14,069 nucleotides of DNA from Candidatus Methylomirabilis sp. (GTDB taxonomy: Bacteria; DYJV01): NCBI GenBank assembly GCA_020722945.1, contig DYJV01000061.1, forward strand, positions 1 to 14,069. Direction: 5' to 3'. Position numbers and translations under genes: made by a program. Below the pieces are notes generated by a model, which was not told where the DNA came from, did no database searches, and saw only the letters and a program-made list of their open reading frames with translations. Positions 6,109 to 14,056 of the stretch are shown here, in pieces (the first letter of the stretch is position 1; each line of letters opens with the position of its first letter).

Positions 6109-7901
6109 AGACTCAACTCCTTAAGTTTCTCTGGTGAAGGGATACCATCTTTCCAGCCCCTCAATTTGTAGTAAGCAGGTAAAAGCTGATCCAACTTTGA
6201 AACATTACCCTTATTCGGTCCTTCAGGCATAGGGTCTTTTAAAAATCTTGTAGGGAGTGTATCCTCTTCAACTTTAATCCCTGCTTTGAGATTAAAAACT
6301 CTTTCAAGATTATAAATTCTTTCACCTACTTTCATAATATCTTCCGTAGTATAATTAAAACCTGTTACAGCATTAATAATATCTTTATAATCATCTGCAC
6401 CAAGAGCAAATGAGCTAAAGAGACACATTCCAGAAGAATCTATCACTGCTGTAAGATCTTGAAATATCTTTACCCATTCAGGCTTACCTTCGAGTGATTG
6501 AGGATCGAGCTTCTGTGGAGAACCCAAAATCTCAGGAGAAATCATATAACCTCTCACATGGCACCCACCCCTATTTGATGTGGCATACTGCAATCCATGT
6601 CCTTGAACTCCCCTTGGATCGTATGCAGGGAGCTCCTGCTTTTTAACCGTCATAGCAAGCTGGCTAACTCCATAACTTTCTGCAACTCTAAAAGAGCCTT
6701 CTGCAAGTTTATCCCCAAATCCCTCTCTCAAAGCAATCTTTTTAGTATAGTAAACAATAGCTTCACTGCTTCCAAAATTTAGTAGCGGAGCGTTGCCAAG
6801 CTCATCTTTTTTTATAAAACCTTTTTCAAAAAGCTCCATTGCACAGGCAATTGTGCATCCAGTAGATATAGTATCAAGGCCGTAAAGGTTGCATAAAAAG
6901 TTTGCCTCGCATATTGCAATAAGATCTGAGACTCCGCAATTTGCACCGTAAGCCCATCCACTCTCATACTCTGGTCCCTCACCAGATAAACCATTTGGAA
7001 GCTCAACAACTCTTCCGCAAGCAATTGGACAAGCAAAACAACCAATATTTTTTTTGAGATACCCTTTTTCTACCAGAGCCTCACCACAAACCTCGTCAGT
7101 TAATTGGAATACACCCTCTTGAAAATTTTTGGTAGGATATAAACCATTTTCATTGATTATATTATCAAGAACTTTTGTTCCAAGTTTGGGAAGAGCTTCT
7201 GCTGTAACAGGATTACCCTTGATAAGGGTATTTTTAGCTTTGACTATATTTTTAAAATCATTACTAAATATTTCAACCTTTTTGTCTCCATCAACAAATA
7301 GAGCCTTTAATTTCTTGCTACCCATAACAGCACCAACTCCACTTCTACCAGCAGATCTATGTTTGTCATTTATTATAGAAGCAAATTTAACAAGATTTTC
7401 ACCTGCCTGACCAATACAAGCAACTTTCCCATTTTTTGAGTTGTTATCTCTCATAAGTATATCAGTTGTTTCAGAGGTATCTTTGCCCCAAAGCTCCGAA
7501 GCATCTCTTATCTCTACTTTTGTATCTGTAATATAGAGATAAACAGGCTCTTTGGCTCTTCCTTCTACAATAACCATATCAAACCCAGCTCTTTTAAGTG
7601 CAGGACCAAAAAAACCGCCAGAGTTACTACAAGCAATAGTACCGGTAAGTGGTGCTTTACAAACAACCATATATCTTCCAGCAGTAGGAGCAAATGTCCC
7701 GGTAACAGCACCTGTAACAAAAATCAGCTTATTATCATCAGAAAGGGGATCAACTTGAAAATCAAGCTCATCATAAAGATATTTACTTGCAAGACCCCGT
7801 CCGCCAATAAACTCCTTTGCAATCTTATCAGGGATCTCCTCTTCTTTTATTAGAGCAGAAGTTAGATTTACTCTTAAAAGTTTTCTTAGACAACTTCCCA
7901 T
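6105..7901 (-). CDS. aor: Aldehyde:ferredoxin oxidoreductase (tungsten/molybdenum-bis-pterin)
   Basis: This enzyme oxidises aldehydes to carboxylates (or the reverse) with ferredoxin, using a bis-pyranopterin W/Mo cofactor and one [4Fe-4S] cluster. At 598 residues it is close to the roughly 605 of the Pyrococcus furiosus enzyme. The cluster ligands are C288, C291, C295 (CFACPIAC) and C493, nearly the same numbers as in P. furiosus. The active-site residues Glu313 and His448 of that enzyme match E313 and H448 here. The pterin motifs are NLYGLD (338-343) and DSSGMC (488-493). Conserved GGRGLASKYLYDE (33-45) and NSGGFFGPALK (93-103) are present. The ATG start at 7901 has AAGGAGGG (7906-7913) 4 nt away. 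It heads the aor-moaD-hesA module, 85 nt after tsaC, with its own possible promoter. Family members differ in aldehyde range, so the substrate is not set. Confidence 0.95.
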   Translation of the reverse strand: MGSCLRKLLRVNLTSALIKEEEIPDKIAKEFIGGRGLASKYLYDELDFQVDPLSDDNKLIFVTGAVTGTFAPTAGRYMVVCKAPLTGTIACSNSGGFFGPALKRAGFDMVIVEGRAKEPVYLYITDTKVEIRDASELWGKDTSETTDILMRDNNSKNGKVACIGQAGENLVKFASIINDKHRSAGRSGVGAVMGSKKLKALFVDGDKKVEIFSNDFKNIVKAKNTLIKGNPVTAEALPKLGTKVLDNIINENGLYPTKNFQEGVFQLTDEVCGEALVEKGYLKKNIGCFACPIACGRVVELPNGLSGEGPEYESGWAYGANCGVSDLIAICEANFLCNLYGLDTISTGCTIACAMELFEKGFIKKDELGNAPLLNFGSSEAIVYYTKKIALREGFGDKLAEGSFRVAESYGVSQLAMTVKKQELPAYDPRGVQGHGLQYATSNRGGCHVRGYMISPEILGSPQKLDPQSLEGKPEWVKIFQDLTAVIDSSGMCLFSSFALGADDYKDIINAVTGFNYTTEDIMKVGERIYNLERVFNLKAGIKVEEDTLPTRFLKDPMPEGPNKGNVSKLDQLLPAYYKLRGWKDGIPSPEKLKELSL

Positions 7902-7942
7902 TGAGCCCTCCTTAAATTTTTTAGAATAGGTTAAAAATTTAG

Positions 7943-7970
7943 ATTATAAAAACAAGTATATCTTTGTAAT
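7943..7970 (-). promoter_or_regulatory. Possible internal promoter for aor-moaD-hesA
   Basis: In the 85-nt gap upstream of aor a perfect -10 TATAAT (7948-7943) is preceded at a 16-nt spacing by ATTACA (7970-7965), a 4/6 match to the -35 consensus. Transcription would begin about 35 nt upstream of the aor start. This would let the AOR module be expressed separately from tsaC and gatA. The evidence is motif match only, in AT-rich sequence. Confidence 0.4.
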
Positions 7971-7986
7971 AGAGAGATAGAGAGTA

Positions 7987-8568
7987 TTAAACCTCAATTT
8001 TTATCAAGCCTTCTCTTACTATTTCAACCTTATCTGAGACAACTTTAACAATGGTCGATGATACAACACTCTTTAGTGCATCATCTTGAATTAGAATATC
8101 AACAGCATCAGAAAATTTTAACTTTATATTGTCTACATCAGGGTTGTAAGGCTCATCAGAAAAATTAGCACTTGTGGAGATAAGTGGGAAATCGATATAT
8201 AGAAACAATTTTTTTAAGAAAGGGTGCGAAGATATCCTACATGCAACACAACCATCAAGAGAATTCTTCTTAAGAATTATAGTCATACCGCCGGGCCAAT
8301 ATTTATGCACAAGGGTCTTTTCAACTTCACTTTGAAAAGATGCATACTTTAGAAGCATCTCAATATCCTTGAAAAGATATATAAAACTTTTGCTCTCTAA
8401 CCTCTTTTTTACATTAAAAACTGACTTAACTGCAGAATCAATATCAGCATTACATCCTATCCCATAAATAGTTTCTGTAGGATAGATAATAAGAGAACCA
8501 CTCTGAAGAGCATGAGCAATCTCGATATATTCAGTATCAGAAATCTGATTGAAGTTATAAACCTTCAT
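7987..8568 (-). CDS. tsaC: Threonylcarbamoyl-AMP synthase (TsaC/YrdC/Sua5 family)
   Basis: This enzyme makes threonylcarbamoyl-AMP from threonine, bicarbonate and ATP, the first step of N6-threonylcarbamoyladenosine (t6A) modification at position 37 of ANN-decoding tRNAs. At 193 residues it is a single YrdC domain without the Sua5 C-terminal extension. Characteristic stretches are YPTETIYGIGC (29-39), the basic KKR at 54-56, HKYWPGGMT near 88, PLISTSANF near 127 and SSTIVKV near 168. The ATG start at 8568 has no strong ribosome site, but the gap to gatA upstream is only 17 nt, so translational coupling is likely. Its partners TsaB, TsaD and TsaE are not in this window. The family also includes YciO, of less certain activity; I favour TsaC because the key PTETIYG and STSAN motifs are intact. 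Confidence 0.9.
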   Translation of the reverse strand: MKVYNFNQISDTEYIEIAHALQSGSLIIYPTETIYGIGCNADIDSAVKSVFNVKKRLESKSFIYLFKDIEMLLKYASFQSEVEKTLVHKYWPGGMTIILKKNSLDGCVACRISSHPFLKKLFLYIDFPLISTSANFSDEPYNPDVDNIKLKFSDAVDILIQDDALKSVVSSTIVKVVSDKVEIVREGLIKIEV

Positions 8569-8585
8569 AACTTGGTAAAAATTAT

Positions 8586-10028
8586 TTAAAATTTGACTAA
8601 AGTCTCAATATTACTTGCTATATTGAGTATTTTCTCCTCTTGAAAAAAATCTCCTATTATCTGCATTCCGATAGGGAGTGAATTTGAGTCCCTCCCAACA
8701 GGGATAGAAAGAGCAGGCACTCCTGCAAGATTTATAGGGATTGTAAATATATCATTGAGATACATTTCGAGTGGATTATCAACCTTTTCACCAATTTTGA
8801 ATGCAGTAGTTGGAGCTGTGGGGCACATTATTACATCAACTTTTTTAAATGAATCAGTAAAATCTTTCTTTATAAGATTTCTGACCTTTGAAGCTTTAAG
8901 ATAGTATGCATCGTAATAACCAGAAGATAAAACATAAGTCCCAAGCATAATTCTACGCTGAACCTCTTTGCCAAAACCTTCTGCACGTGTTCTCTTGTAC
9001 ATATCAGTGAGGTCTTCATAACCATCTGCTCGAAACCCATACTTAACACCATCAAATCTTGCAAGGTTAGAACTTGCCTCAGCAGGAGCAATAATATAGT
9101 AAACTGCTACAGCATACTCCGTATTAGGAAGTGATATCTCAATAAGCTCTGCACCTTGAGATGAAAGATTTGAGAGTAATTTTTGGATGGTATCTTTAAC
9201 CTCTTTATTTATACCCTCAATAAAATACTCACTTGGAACTCCTATTTTGAGACCTTTAAGGGAATCTTTATCTATATTTTTGAGATAATTTGGAACATCA
9301 ATATTTACTGATGTAGAGTCTTTGGGGTCATAACCACTTATCTCTTTTAACATAACAGCACAATCCTTTACATTGCTTGCAATAGGTCCAATCTGGTCAA
9401 GAGATGAAGCAAAAGCAATCAGACCATATCTTGAGACTCTCCCATATGTAGGTTTTATACCAACAACCCCGCAAAATGCAGCAGGCTGTCTTATTGAGCC
9501 ACCCGTATCAGATCCAAGTGTCGCAGGACACTGTTTTGCAGCAACAGCAGCAGCAGAACCACCACTTGATCCACCCGGAACTCTTGAGGTATCAACAGGG
9601 TTTTTTACAACACCAAAATATGAAGTTTCGTTGGATGAACCCATAGCAAATTCATCCATATTGGTTTTCCCAAGAAGTATTGCTCCCTTATCAAGCAATT
9701 TATTGTATACTGTGGCATTGTATGAAGGGATATAATTGCTAAGTATTTTTGAGCCACAAGTTGTCTTTACACCAGCTGTAGATATTAGATCTTTAATTCC
9801 AAGAGGAACACCTGTAAGCTCCGAAATATCACCATTAGCTATCTTTTTGTCTGCATTTTCAGCCTGCTTTATCGCAAGATCATCTGTAAAAGTTATGAAT
9901 GAATTTATTTCACTATTTAAACTTTTGGCATTGTCAAGTAACGATAAAGTAAGCTCTTTTGATGACAACTCTCTCTTTTTAAGTAGATCGTGAAGCTCTA
10001 ATATACTCTTTGAATGAAGATCTTTCAT
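8586..10028 (-). CDS. gatA: Glutamyl-tRNA(Gln)/aspartyl-tRNA(Asn) amidotransferase subunit A (GatA)
   Basis: GatA releases ammonia from glutamine and, with GatB and GatC, converts misacylated Glu-tRNA(Gln) or Asp-tRNA(Asn) to the correct form. The 480-residue protein is a full amidase-signature enzyme. The Ser-cisSer-Lys triad is K79 (GIKDL), S154 (GGSSGGS) and S178 (GSDTGGSIR), the same numbers as in the Staphylococcus aureus enzyme. The lid and [16 protein letters not shown] (187-202) are conserved. The ATG at 10028 has GGAGG (10040-10044) 11 nt away. gatB and gatC are not adjacent, so the subunits must be encoded elsewhere. Gaps of 45 nt to sufB and 17 nt to tsaC suggest one long transcript. 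Assignment to GatA rather than another amidase rests on the length and the exact signature; confidence is high. Confidence 0.95.
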   Translation of the reverse strand: MKDLHSKSILELHDLLKKRELSSKELTLSLLDNAKSLNSEINSFITFTDDLAIKQAENADKKIANGDISELTGVPLGIKDLISTAGVKTTCGSKILSNYIPSYNATVYNKLLDKGAILLGKTNMDEFAMGSSNETSYFGVVKNPVDTSRVPGGSSGGSAAAVAAKQCPATLGSDTGGSIRQPAAFCGVVGIKPTYGRVSRYGLIAFASSLDQIGPIASNVKDCAVMLKEISGYDPKDSTSVNIDVPNYLKNIDKDSLKGLKIGVPSEYFIEGINKEVKDTIQKLLSNLSSQGAELIEISLPNTEYAVAVYYIIAPAEASSNLARFDGVKYGFRADGYEDLTDMYKRTRAEGFGKEVQRRIMLGTYVLSSGYYDAYYLKASKVRNLIKKDFTDSFKKVDVIMCPTAPTTAFKIGEKVDNPLEMYLNDIFTIPINLAGVPALSIPVGRDSNSLPIGMQIIGDFFQEEKILNIASNIETLVKF

Positions 10029-10073
10029 TTATACCTAATCCTCCAAAAAAAATTTATAATTTTAAAAAAGATA

Positions 10074-11180
10074 TTAAAAAAATTTGTTACTTAGATTGTT
10101 GAGCGAATTCTCTATCTGCTTCTCAAGTCGCTCTGGGAGCCCCTCAATTTTAACATTCAAAAATCCCCTAACAATAGCTGAAGTAGCCTCCTCCTCAGAT
10201 AACCCTCTTGACATAAGATATTCGATCTCCTCCGCTGCTACTTTTCCAACAGCAGCCTCATGACTCATCTCAACATCACTAAGATGTGCTTCAAGCTCAG
10301 GAATAGCATGAATAAGCCCTCTATCTTTCAGTATCAAACCATTACACTCGAGGTGAGCTTTTATATTTTTTGCTTTTCCAACCAAACTACCCCTTGCAAT
10401 AATTTTACCACCTGCAGAAACAGTCCTTGATATAAGCTCTGCCTTTGCACCTTCACCACTTAGAACGCACTTTGAACCAAGATCAATATCTGAACCATCT
10501 GGTGCAAAAACTATTGAATTGAATCGTCCTATTGAATTTTTACCATTGAGATAAGCTGTAGGGTAAGCTTTGAGATACTTTACTTTATCAAAAGAGATAT
10601 AGTTGGATATAAAAATTCCATTTTCTTCAACAATAGCAGAACTTTTAGGGGTAACAATAATATTTTCACCCCACTTATGAATCATTGTAAAAGATATCTT
10701 TGCATCCTTTTTAACAAAAAACTCAGATATCCCAAAGTGAAGAGCATTTGATACCCTATGAGAAGTCGCACAACCTGATATTATCTGCAATTCAGCACCC
10801 TCTTCAGCCATCACAATATTGTGGACATACTGAGATGTCCCTTCAGAGCTTATATACAAACATGACTGAACAGGAAGTTGACTCTTTACACCTTTCTTGG
10901 CATATATGAAGTAACCGTTGGAAACCTTATTTTCAGCATCATTAAGAATCTCATCAACGTTACCGAAAGATTTGAATTTGTAATCTTTGAGCCATGAATA
11001 TTTTTGGAAAGCATCCTTTATGGGTAGTATCTCAACCCCCTCCTGTTTGACATTGCAGGTAACAACAGAGTGATCAGACTGAACAAAAGTCCCTGATCTT
11101 GTCCCTTTACTTAGGTCAAAACCTGTGCTTTCAAGTATTTCTTTATCTTTATCATCAAATATATTATCAAAATTTTCCAT
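10074..11180 (-). CDS. sufB: SufB/SufD-family Fe-S scaffold protein (SMS-type SmsB)
   Basis: This is the beta-helix scaffold partner of the SufC ATPase in Fe-S cluster assembly. Counting from the chosen start (368 residues), the core motif HLECNGLIL gives C279, apparently equivalent to the cluster-assembly Cys405 of E. coli SufB. MSHEAAVGK gives H307 and E308, equivalent to its His433/Glu434. At 368 residues it lacks much of the N-terminal extension of E. coli SufB (about 495), as in the minimal two-component SMS systems of anaerobes and archaea. I prefer the ATG at 11180 to the TTG at 11192: GGAG (11187-11190) is 6 nt upstream of this ATG and the TTG overlaps that site. It lies 68 nt after sufC, and no sufS, sufU or sufD is seen nearby. 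The family and pairing are seen; the SMS label is inference. Confidence 0.9.
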   Translation of the reverse strand: MENFDNIFDDKDKEILESTGFDLSKGTRSGTFVQSDHSVVTCNVKQEGVEILPIKDAFQKYSWLKDYKFKSFGNVDEILNDAENKVSNGYFIYAKKGVKSQLPVQSCLYISSEGTSQYVHNIVMAEEGAELQIISGCATSHRVSNALHFGISEFFVKKDAKISFTMIHKWGENIIVTPKSSAIVEENGIFISNYISFDKVKYLKAYPTAYLNGKNSIGRFNSIVFAPDGSDIDLGSKCVLSGEGAKAELISRTVSAGGKIIARGSLVGKAKNIKAHLECNGLILKDRGLIHAIPELEAHLSDVEMSHEAAVGKVAAEEIEYLMSRGLSEEEATSAIVRGFLNVKIEGLPERLEKQIENSLNNLSNKFF

Positions 11181-11209
11181 ATCTCTCTCCAAATAAAAGA
11201 TGGTATTAA

Positions 11210-11231
11210 AAATAATTTTAAAAAATTATTT
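11210..11231. repeat. AT-only palindrome between sufC and sufB
   Basis: The sequence AAATAATTTT (11210-11219) and its complement AAAATTATTT (11222-11231) form a perfect 10-bp hairpin with a 2-nt loop in the 68-nt gap between sufC and sufB. On the coding strand it is followed by a short T-run, like a weak attenuator. It has no G or C, and such palindromes are common by chance in sequence this AT-rich. Confidence 0.3.
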
Positions 11232-11248
11232 GTAGATGTATCGTTGGG

Positions 11249-11983
11249 CTAACTTGCAAGCATACATTTTACACATTTTTCATAACCGTAACCTTGTATC
11301 TCTTTAAACATCTCTCTTGGGTTACCACTACACATAAGATAACCATCAAGGATAACATGACCCTTATCTGCCTCAATATAATCAAGTATATACCCTGTAT
11401 GGGTAATTATAAGACCCGATTTGGTCCTACCCTCCCTTATTGAAATATTTTTTTGAAGAAGATTAGCAACTACCTTTCCAAGTATCTTTATATTCTCAAC
11501 ATCAACACCAGACTCAGGCTCATCAAACATTACAAAACTTGGATTCTGAGCAAGTAGCTGGAGCATCTCCGATCTTTTTAGCTCACCACCTGAAAACCCA
11601 AGATTAAGATCCCTACTTAGAAAGTTGGAAAAATTGACTTCTTTTGCCAGATCATCTATTTTATCATCAACTTGTTTGATTAGCTTAACCATATCAATAG
11701 TTTTCAGACCTTTAATAGCTGGGGGACGCTGAAATGCCATACCCATACCCATTTTGGAACGTTCATTCAAACCGAGGTTTGTAACATCATTCCCTTTAAA
11801 ATATATCTTGCCGCCGGTTATCTTATATTTTGAGAAACCCATTATTGCCATAAGTAAGGTTGATTTGCCACTTCCATTTTTCCCAAAAATCACATGTGTC
11901 TCCCCCATCCCTATTCTTAGGTTGACACCGTGAAGTATCTCTTTACCGCCAACTTCAACTTTTAAGTTTTCAACAACTAACAT
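11249..11983 (-). CDS. sufC: Fe-S assembly ATPase SufC (SMS-type SmsC)
   Basis: This is an ABC-type ATPase that powers the SufB scaffold. The 244 residues contain Walker A GKNGSGKS (34-41), a Q-loop Gln at 85 (AFQRPP), the signature FSGGE (130-134), Walker B FVMFDEP (150-156) with a D-loop SGVD (158-161), and the switch His195 (ITHTG). The SGVD form and the nearby SufB partner distinguish SufC from transporter ATPases; there are no membrane segments. A CVKC pair (C237 and C240) ends the protein and is unusual for the family as I know it. The ATG at 11983 has GAGGAG (11989-11994) 5 nt upstream. It is followed by sufB, and no other suf or isc gene is visible. The pair resembles the two-gene SMS system. 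Confidence 0.95.
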   Translation of the reverse strand: MLVVENLKVEVGGKEILHGVNLRIGMGETHVIFGKNGSGKSTLLMAIMGFSKYKITGGKIYFKGNDVTNLGLNERSKMGMGMAFQRPPAIKGLKTIDMVKLIKQVDDKIDDLAKEVNFSNFLSRDLNLGFSGGELKRSEMLQLLAQNPSFVMFDEPESGVDVENIKILGKVVANLLQKNISIREGRTKSGLIITHTGYILDYIEADKGHVILDGYLMCSGNPREMFKEIQGYGYEKCVKCMLAS

Positions 11984-11993
11984 ATCTTCTCCT

Positions 11994-12031
11994 CAATTTT
12001 TATTCTTAAATATTCTAAAATATAAAAATTG
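11994..12031. repeat. Inverted repeat upstream of sufC
   Basis: CAATTTTTAT (11994-12003) and its complement ATAAAAATTG (12022-12031) form a perfect 10-bp inverted repeat around an 18-nt spacer, within the 52-nt hemL-sufC gap. The left arm abuts the sufC ribosome site, so it could be an operator or an mRNA hairpin that limits translation initiation. It is not a recognised IscR or SufR site and is AT-rich. Confidence 0.35.
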
Positions 12032-12035
12032 CTAT

Positions 12036-13322
12036 TTATTGTGAGAGAGCTTTAATACTTTTTTCAAAAGCATTAAGAGTCTTTTCAATATCTTTGTCAG
12101 AGTGTTCGATAGAGATAAACCCTGCCTCATATTGTGAAGGGGCAAGATACACTCCGTTATTAAGCATTAATTTGAAATATTTGGAGAAAAGAGCTGTATC
12201 AGATGTGGTTGCATCTTTGAAATTCTGGACATCACTATTGGTAAAGAATAGGCAGAACATCGAACCTACCCTTTTAAAACAGTGCGGGATAGATGTTTTT
12301 GAAATAATCTCTTTCATCCCATCTGTCAGTTTTTTACTTTTATTTTCAAGATTAAGATAGATATCTTTACTCTTGAGGATATTCAATGTCTCTATTCCAG
12401 AAGTAACAGCAAGTGGATTACCTGAAAGTGTCCCTGCCTGATATATTTTACCTGAGGGTGAAACATGCTCCATTATTTCACTCCTTCCACCAAATGCACC
12501 AATAGGTAATCCCCCACCGATTATTTTACCAAGTGTGGTCATATCAGGAGTAATATTGTATAAAGCTTGTGCTCCGCCAAAACTAACTCTAAATCCGCTC
12601 ATAACTTCATCAAATATCAAAACTATCTTTTCATTCAGTGTAATCTCTCTTAACTGACGCAAAAATTCGATATTAGGCTCTACCACACCCATATTACCGG
12701 GGATAGGCTCTACTATTACAGCGGCAATTTGCCCTCTATTTCTATCAATAAGATTTTTTACAGAATTAATATTATTGAACTCTGCAGTGAGTGTAAGCTT
12801 TGCAAAATCTTGAGGCACACCGGGGGAATCTGGAGCACCAAAGGTTAAAGCACCAGAACCTGCTTTGACAAGAAGTGAATCAGCATGACCATGATAGCAC
12901 CCTTCAAATTTTATGATCTTATCCCTTCCTGTAAATCCCCTTGCAACACGAATAGCACTCATTGTAGCTTCTGTCCCAGAATTAACAAGTCTTACCTTTT
13001 CAATGGATGGAACAGCGTCAATAATTATTTTGGCAATTTGAAGCTCTTTTTCGGTAGGTGCTCCGTAACTTGCACCAAGATCAACCTGCTTTTTGATAGC
13101 ATCATTTACCGCAGGGTGAGAATGACCAAGTATCATAGGTCCCCACGAACAGACATAATCAATAAAACAATTCCCATCAACATCGTAAATTTGGGACCCT
13201 TTTGCATGAGATATGAATAAAGGATCCATACCAACTGATCTGAATGCCCTGACAGGGCTGTTGACCCCACCGGGAATACAGGTCTGGGATTCTTTGAAAA
13301 GCAAAGAAGATTTGTTATACAT
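12036..13322 (-). CDS. hemL: Glutamate-1-semialdehyde 2,1-aminomutase (HemL)
   Basis: This pyridoxal-phosphate enzyme isomerises glutamate-1-semialdehyde to 5-aminolevulinate, the precursor of all tetrapyrroles in the C5 pathway. The 428-residue length is normal. The N-terminal GGVNSPVRAF (18-27) is a HemL hallmark. NSGTEA (114-119) contacts the cofactor phosphate, GCYHGHAD (141-148) and FDEV (237-240) are conserved, and the Schiff-base lysine is K266 in LGKIIGGG. The ATG at 13322 has a G-rich ribosome site that overlaps the stop of the upstream gene ending at 13331; the gap is 8 nt, so the two are translationally coupled. The upstream gene is a siroheme-decarboxylase-like protein, which fits a tetrapyrrole pair. 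It is followed by sufC after 52 nt. Confidence 0.97.
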   Translation of the reverse strand: MYNKSSLLFKESQTCIPGGVNSPVRAFRSVGMDPLFISHAKGSQIYDVDGNCFIDYVCSWGPMILGHSHPAVNDAIKKQVDLGASYGAPTEKELQIAKIIIDAVPSIEKVRLVNSGTEATMSAIRVARGFTGRDKIIKFEGCYHGHADSLLVKAGSGALTFGAPDSPGVPQDFAKLTLTAEFNNINSVKNLIDRNRGQIAAVIVEPIPGNMGVVEPNIEFLRQLREITLNEKIVLIFDEVMSGFRVSFGGAQALYNITPDMTTLGKIIGGGLPIGAFGGRSEIMEHVSPSGKIYQAGTLSGNPLAVTSGIETLNILKSKDIYLNLENKSKKLTDGMKEIISKTSIPHCFKRVGSMFCLFFTNSDVQNFKDATTSDTALFSKYFKLMLNNGVYLAPSQYEAGFISIEHSDKDIEKTLNAFEKSIKALSQ

Positions 13323-13330
13323 ATTTCCCC

Positions 13331-13801
13331 CTAATCAAGAAAATATTTCATACTTGATTTTTTAAACTCTTTTTCACTAAAAAGTATTTTGTAATTTTTC
13401 ATACCTGATACAGATGAGAGCTTCTCTGCAATACGATAACATGTTTCTTGGTCTTTACCATGCACCATTGTGTAAAGGTTGTAATCCCAATTCGGAGTCC
13501 TTGGTCTTATGTAACAGTGGCTCACCTCTTTAAAAGATGCAAATTTCACCCCTATATCATCAACAAACTCATCCGGGACATTCCAAACTATCATACCATT
13601 GGCAGTTATTCCAGCTTTTTGGTGTCTCAAAACAGCACCAAAACGCCTTATTATCTTTTTATCCTGCATATTTTTTATTCGTGATAAAACTTCATCCTCA
13701 GTGATATTCAACTGCTCTGCGATGCTTTTAAAAGGTTCTAACGTGAGCGGAATACTCTGTTGTATAATCTTGATAATCTCTATGTCGGTTTTATCTATCA
13801 T
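13331..13801 (-). CDS. Siroheme decarboxylase-like protein (AhbA/AhbB, Lrp/AsnC fold)
   Basis: The 156 residues begin with an Lrp/AsnC-like helix-turn-helix domain (about 4-45), then IRRFGAVLRHQ (51-61), NGMIVWNVP (68-76), VSHCYIRPRTPNW (93-105), YNLYTMVHG (107-115) and a C-terminal KKSSMKYF. This set marks the AhbA/AhbB/NirDLGH family, in which a regulator-like fold decarboxylates siroheme to didecarboxysiroheme, the step that opens the siroheme-dependent route to heme or heme d1. The members usually occur as a heteromeric pair; only one is in this window, so either the partner lies elsewhere or this protein acts alone. AhbB is my leaning, without certainty. The ATG at 13801 has no ribosome site, and the -10 element is only 6 nt away, so the mRNA may be leaderless. 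It is co-transcribed with hemL (8-nt gap). A plain Lrp-type regulator is unlikely given these motifs. Confidence 0.85.
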   Translation of the reverse strand: MIDKTDIEIIKIIQQSIPLTLEPFKSIAEQLNITEDEVLSRIKNMQDKKIIRRFGAVLRHQKAGITANGMIVWNVPDEFVDDIGVKFASFKEVSHCYIRPRTPNWDYNLYTMVHGKDQETCYRIAEKLSSVSGMKNYKILFSEKEFKKSSMKYFLD

Positions 13802-13807
13802 AAAAAA

Positions 13808-13836
13808 ACTTTAGCATAGGATACAGTTTTAGTCAA
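13808..13836 (-). promoter_or_regulatory. Promoter of the ahb-hemL transcript, probably leaderless
   Basis: On the minus strand TTGACT (13836-13831), a 17-nt spacer and TAAAGT (13813-13808) lie just 6 nt from the ATG at 13801. Transcription would begin at or next to the A of the ATG, and no Shine-Dalgarno sequence is present. The -10 match is 4 of 6. Confidence 0.5.
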
Positions 13837-14021
13837 ACTTTTAATTGAGTGATATCGTGAGGTGAAAGTAAGAATGAATCTGATAAAACTATTTGGAAAT
13901 TTGCTACAAGATAAAAATTTTTAATAAAGAAATCGGGAAAAAATGATTTTCTTCAAAAAAAATCAATAAAAAAATGTGAAAGTATTTTGTCCTCTCTTTT
14001 AAAAACTTAAAAAATTTTCAT
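13837..14021. other. AT-rich intergenic stretch with no confident gene
   Basis: This stretch lies between the promoters of the divergent genes at 13801 (minus) and 14057 (plus). It is AT-rich with several A-tracts. A weak 7-bp hairpin (TGATTTT at 13944-13950 with its complement at 13959-13965) is visible. A 16-codon frame from an ATG at 13874 has a partial GAGGTG-like ribosome site, but it is too short to call. No RNA gene is apparent. Confidence 0.5.
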
Positions 14022-14050
14022 TTGAAATTATCTTTCTATACTGCTATATT
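14022..14050 (+). promoter_or_regulatory. Promoter of the gene leaving the window, probably leaderless
   Basis: TTGAAA (14022-14027), a 17-nt spacer and TATATT (14045-14050) form a good sigma70-type promoter. The next ATG (14057) is 6 nt after the -10 box, so the predicted transcription start coincides with the start codon, and no ribosome site is present. Confidence 0.5.
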
Positions 14051-14056
14051 AACTTT

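Noticed and set aside
6776-6891. Asn instead of Asp at the first position of the AOR pterin motif (residue 338)
   Set aside because: By my knowledge many bacterial AOR homologs read NxxGLD here, so this is not a meaningful loss.
9373-9993. Plus-strand frames of 120 and 85 codons opposite gatA
   Set aside because: They are antisense to the amidase core with its intact catalytic triad and have low-complexity composition.
13874-13924. Sixteen-codon frame (MNLIKLFGNLLQDKNF) with a partial ribosome site
   Set aside because: It is too short, in AT-rich noncoding sequence, and shows no recognisable motif; it could be a small peptide but nothing supports it.
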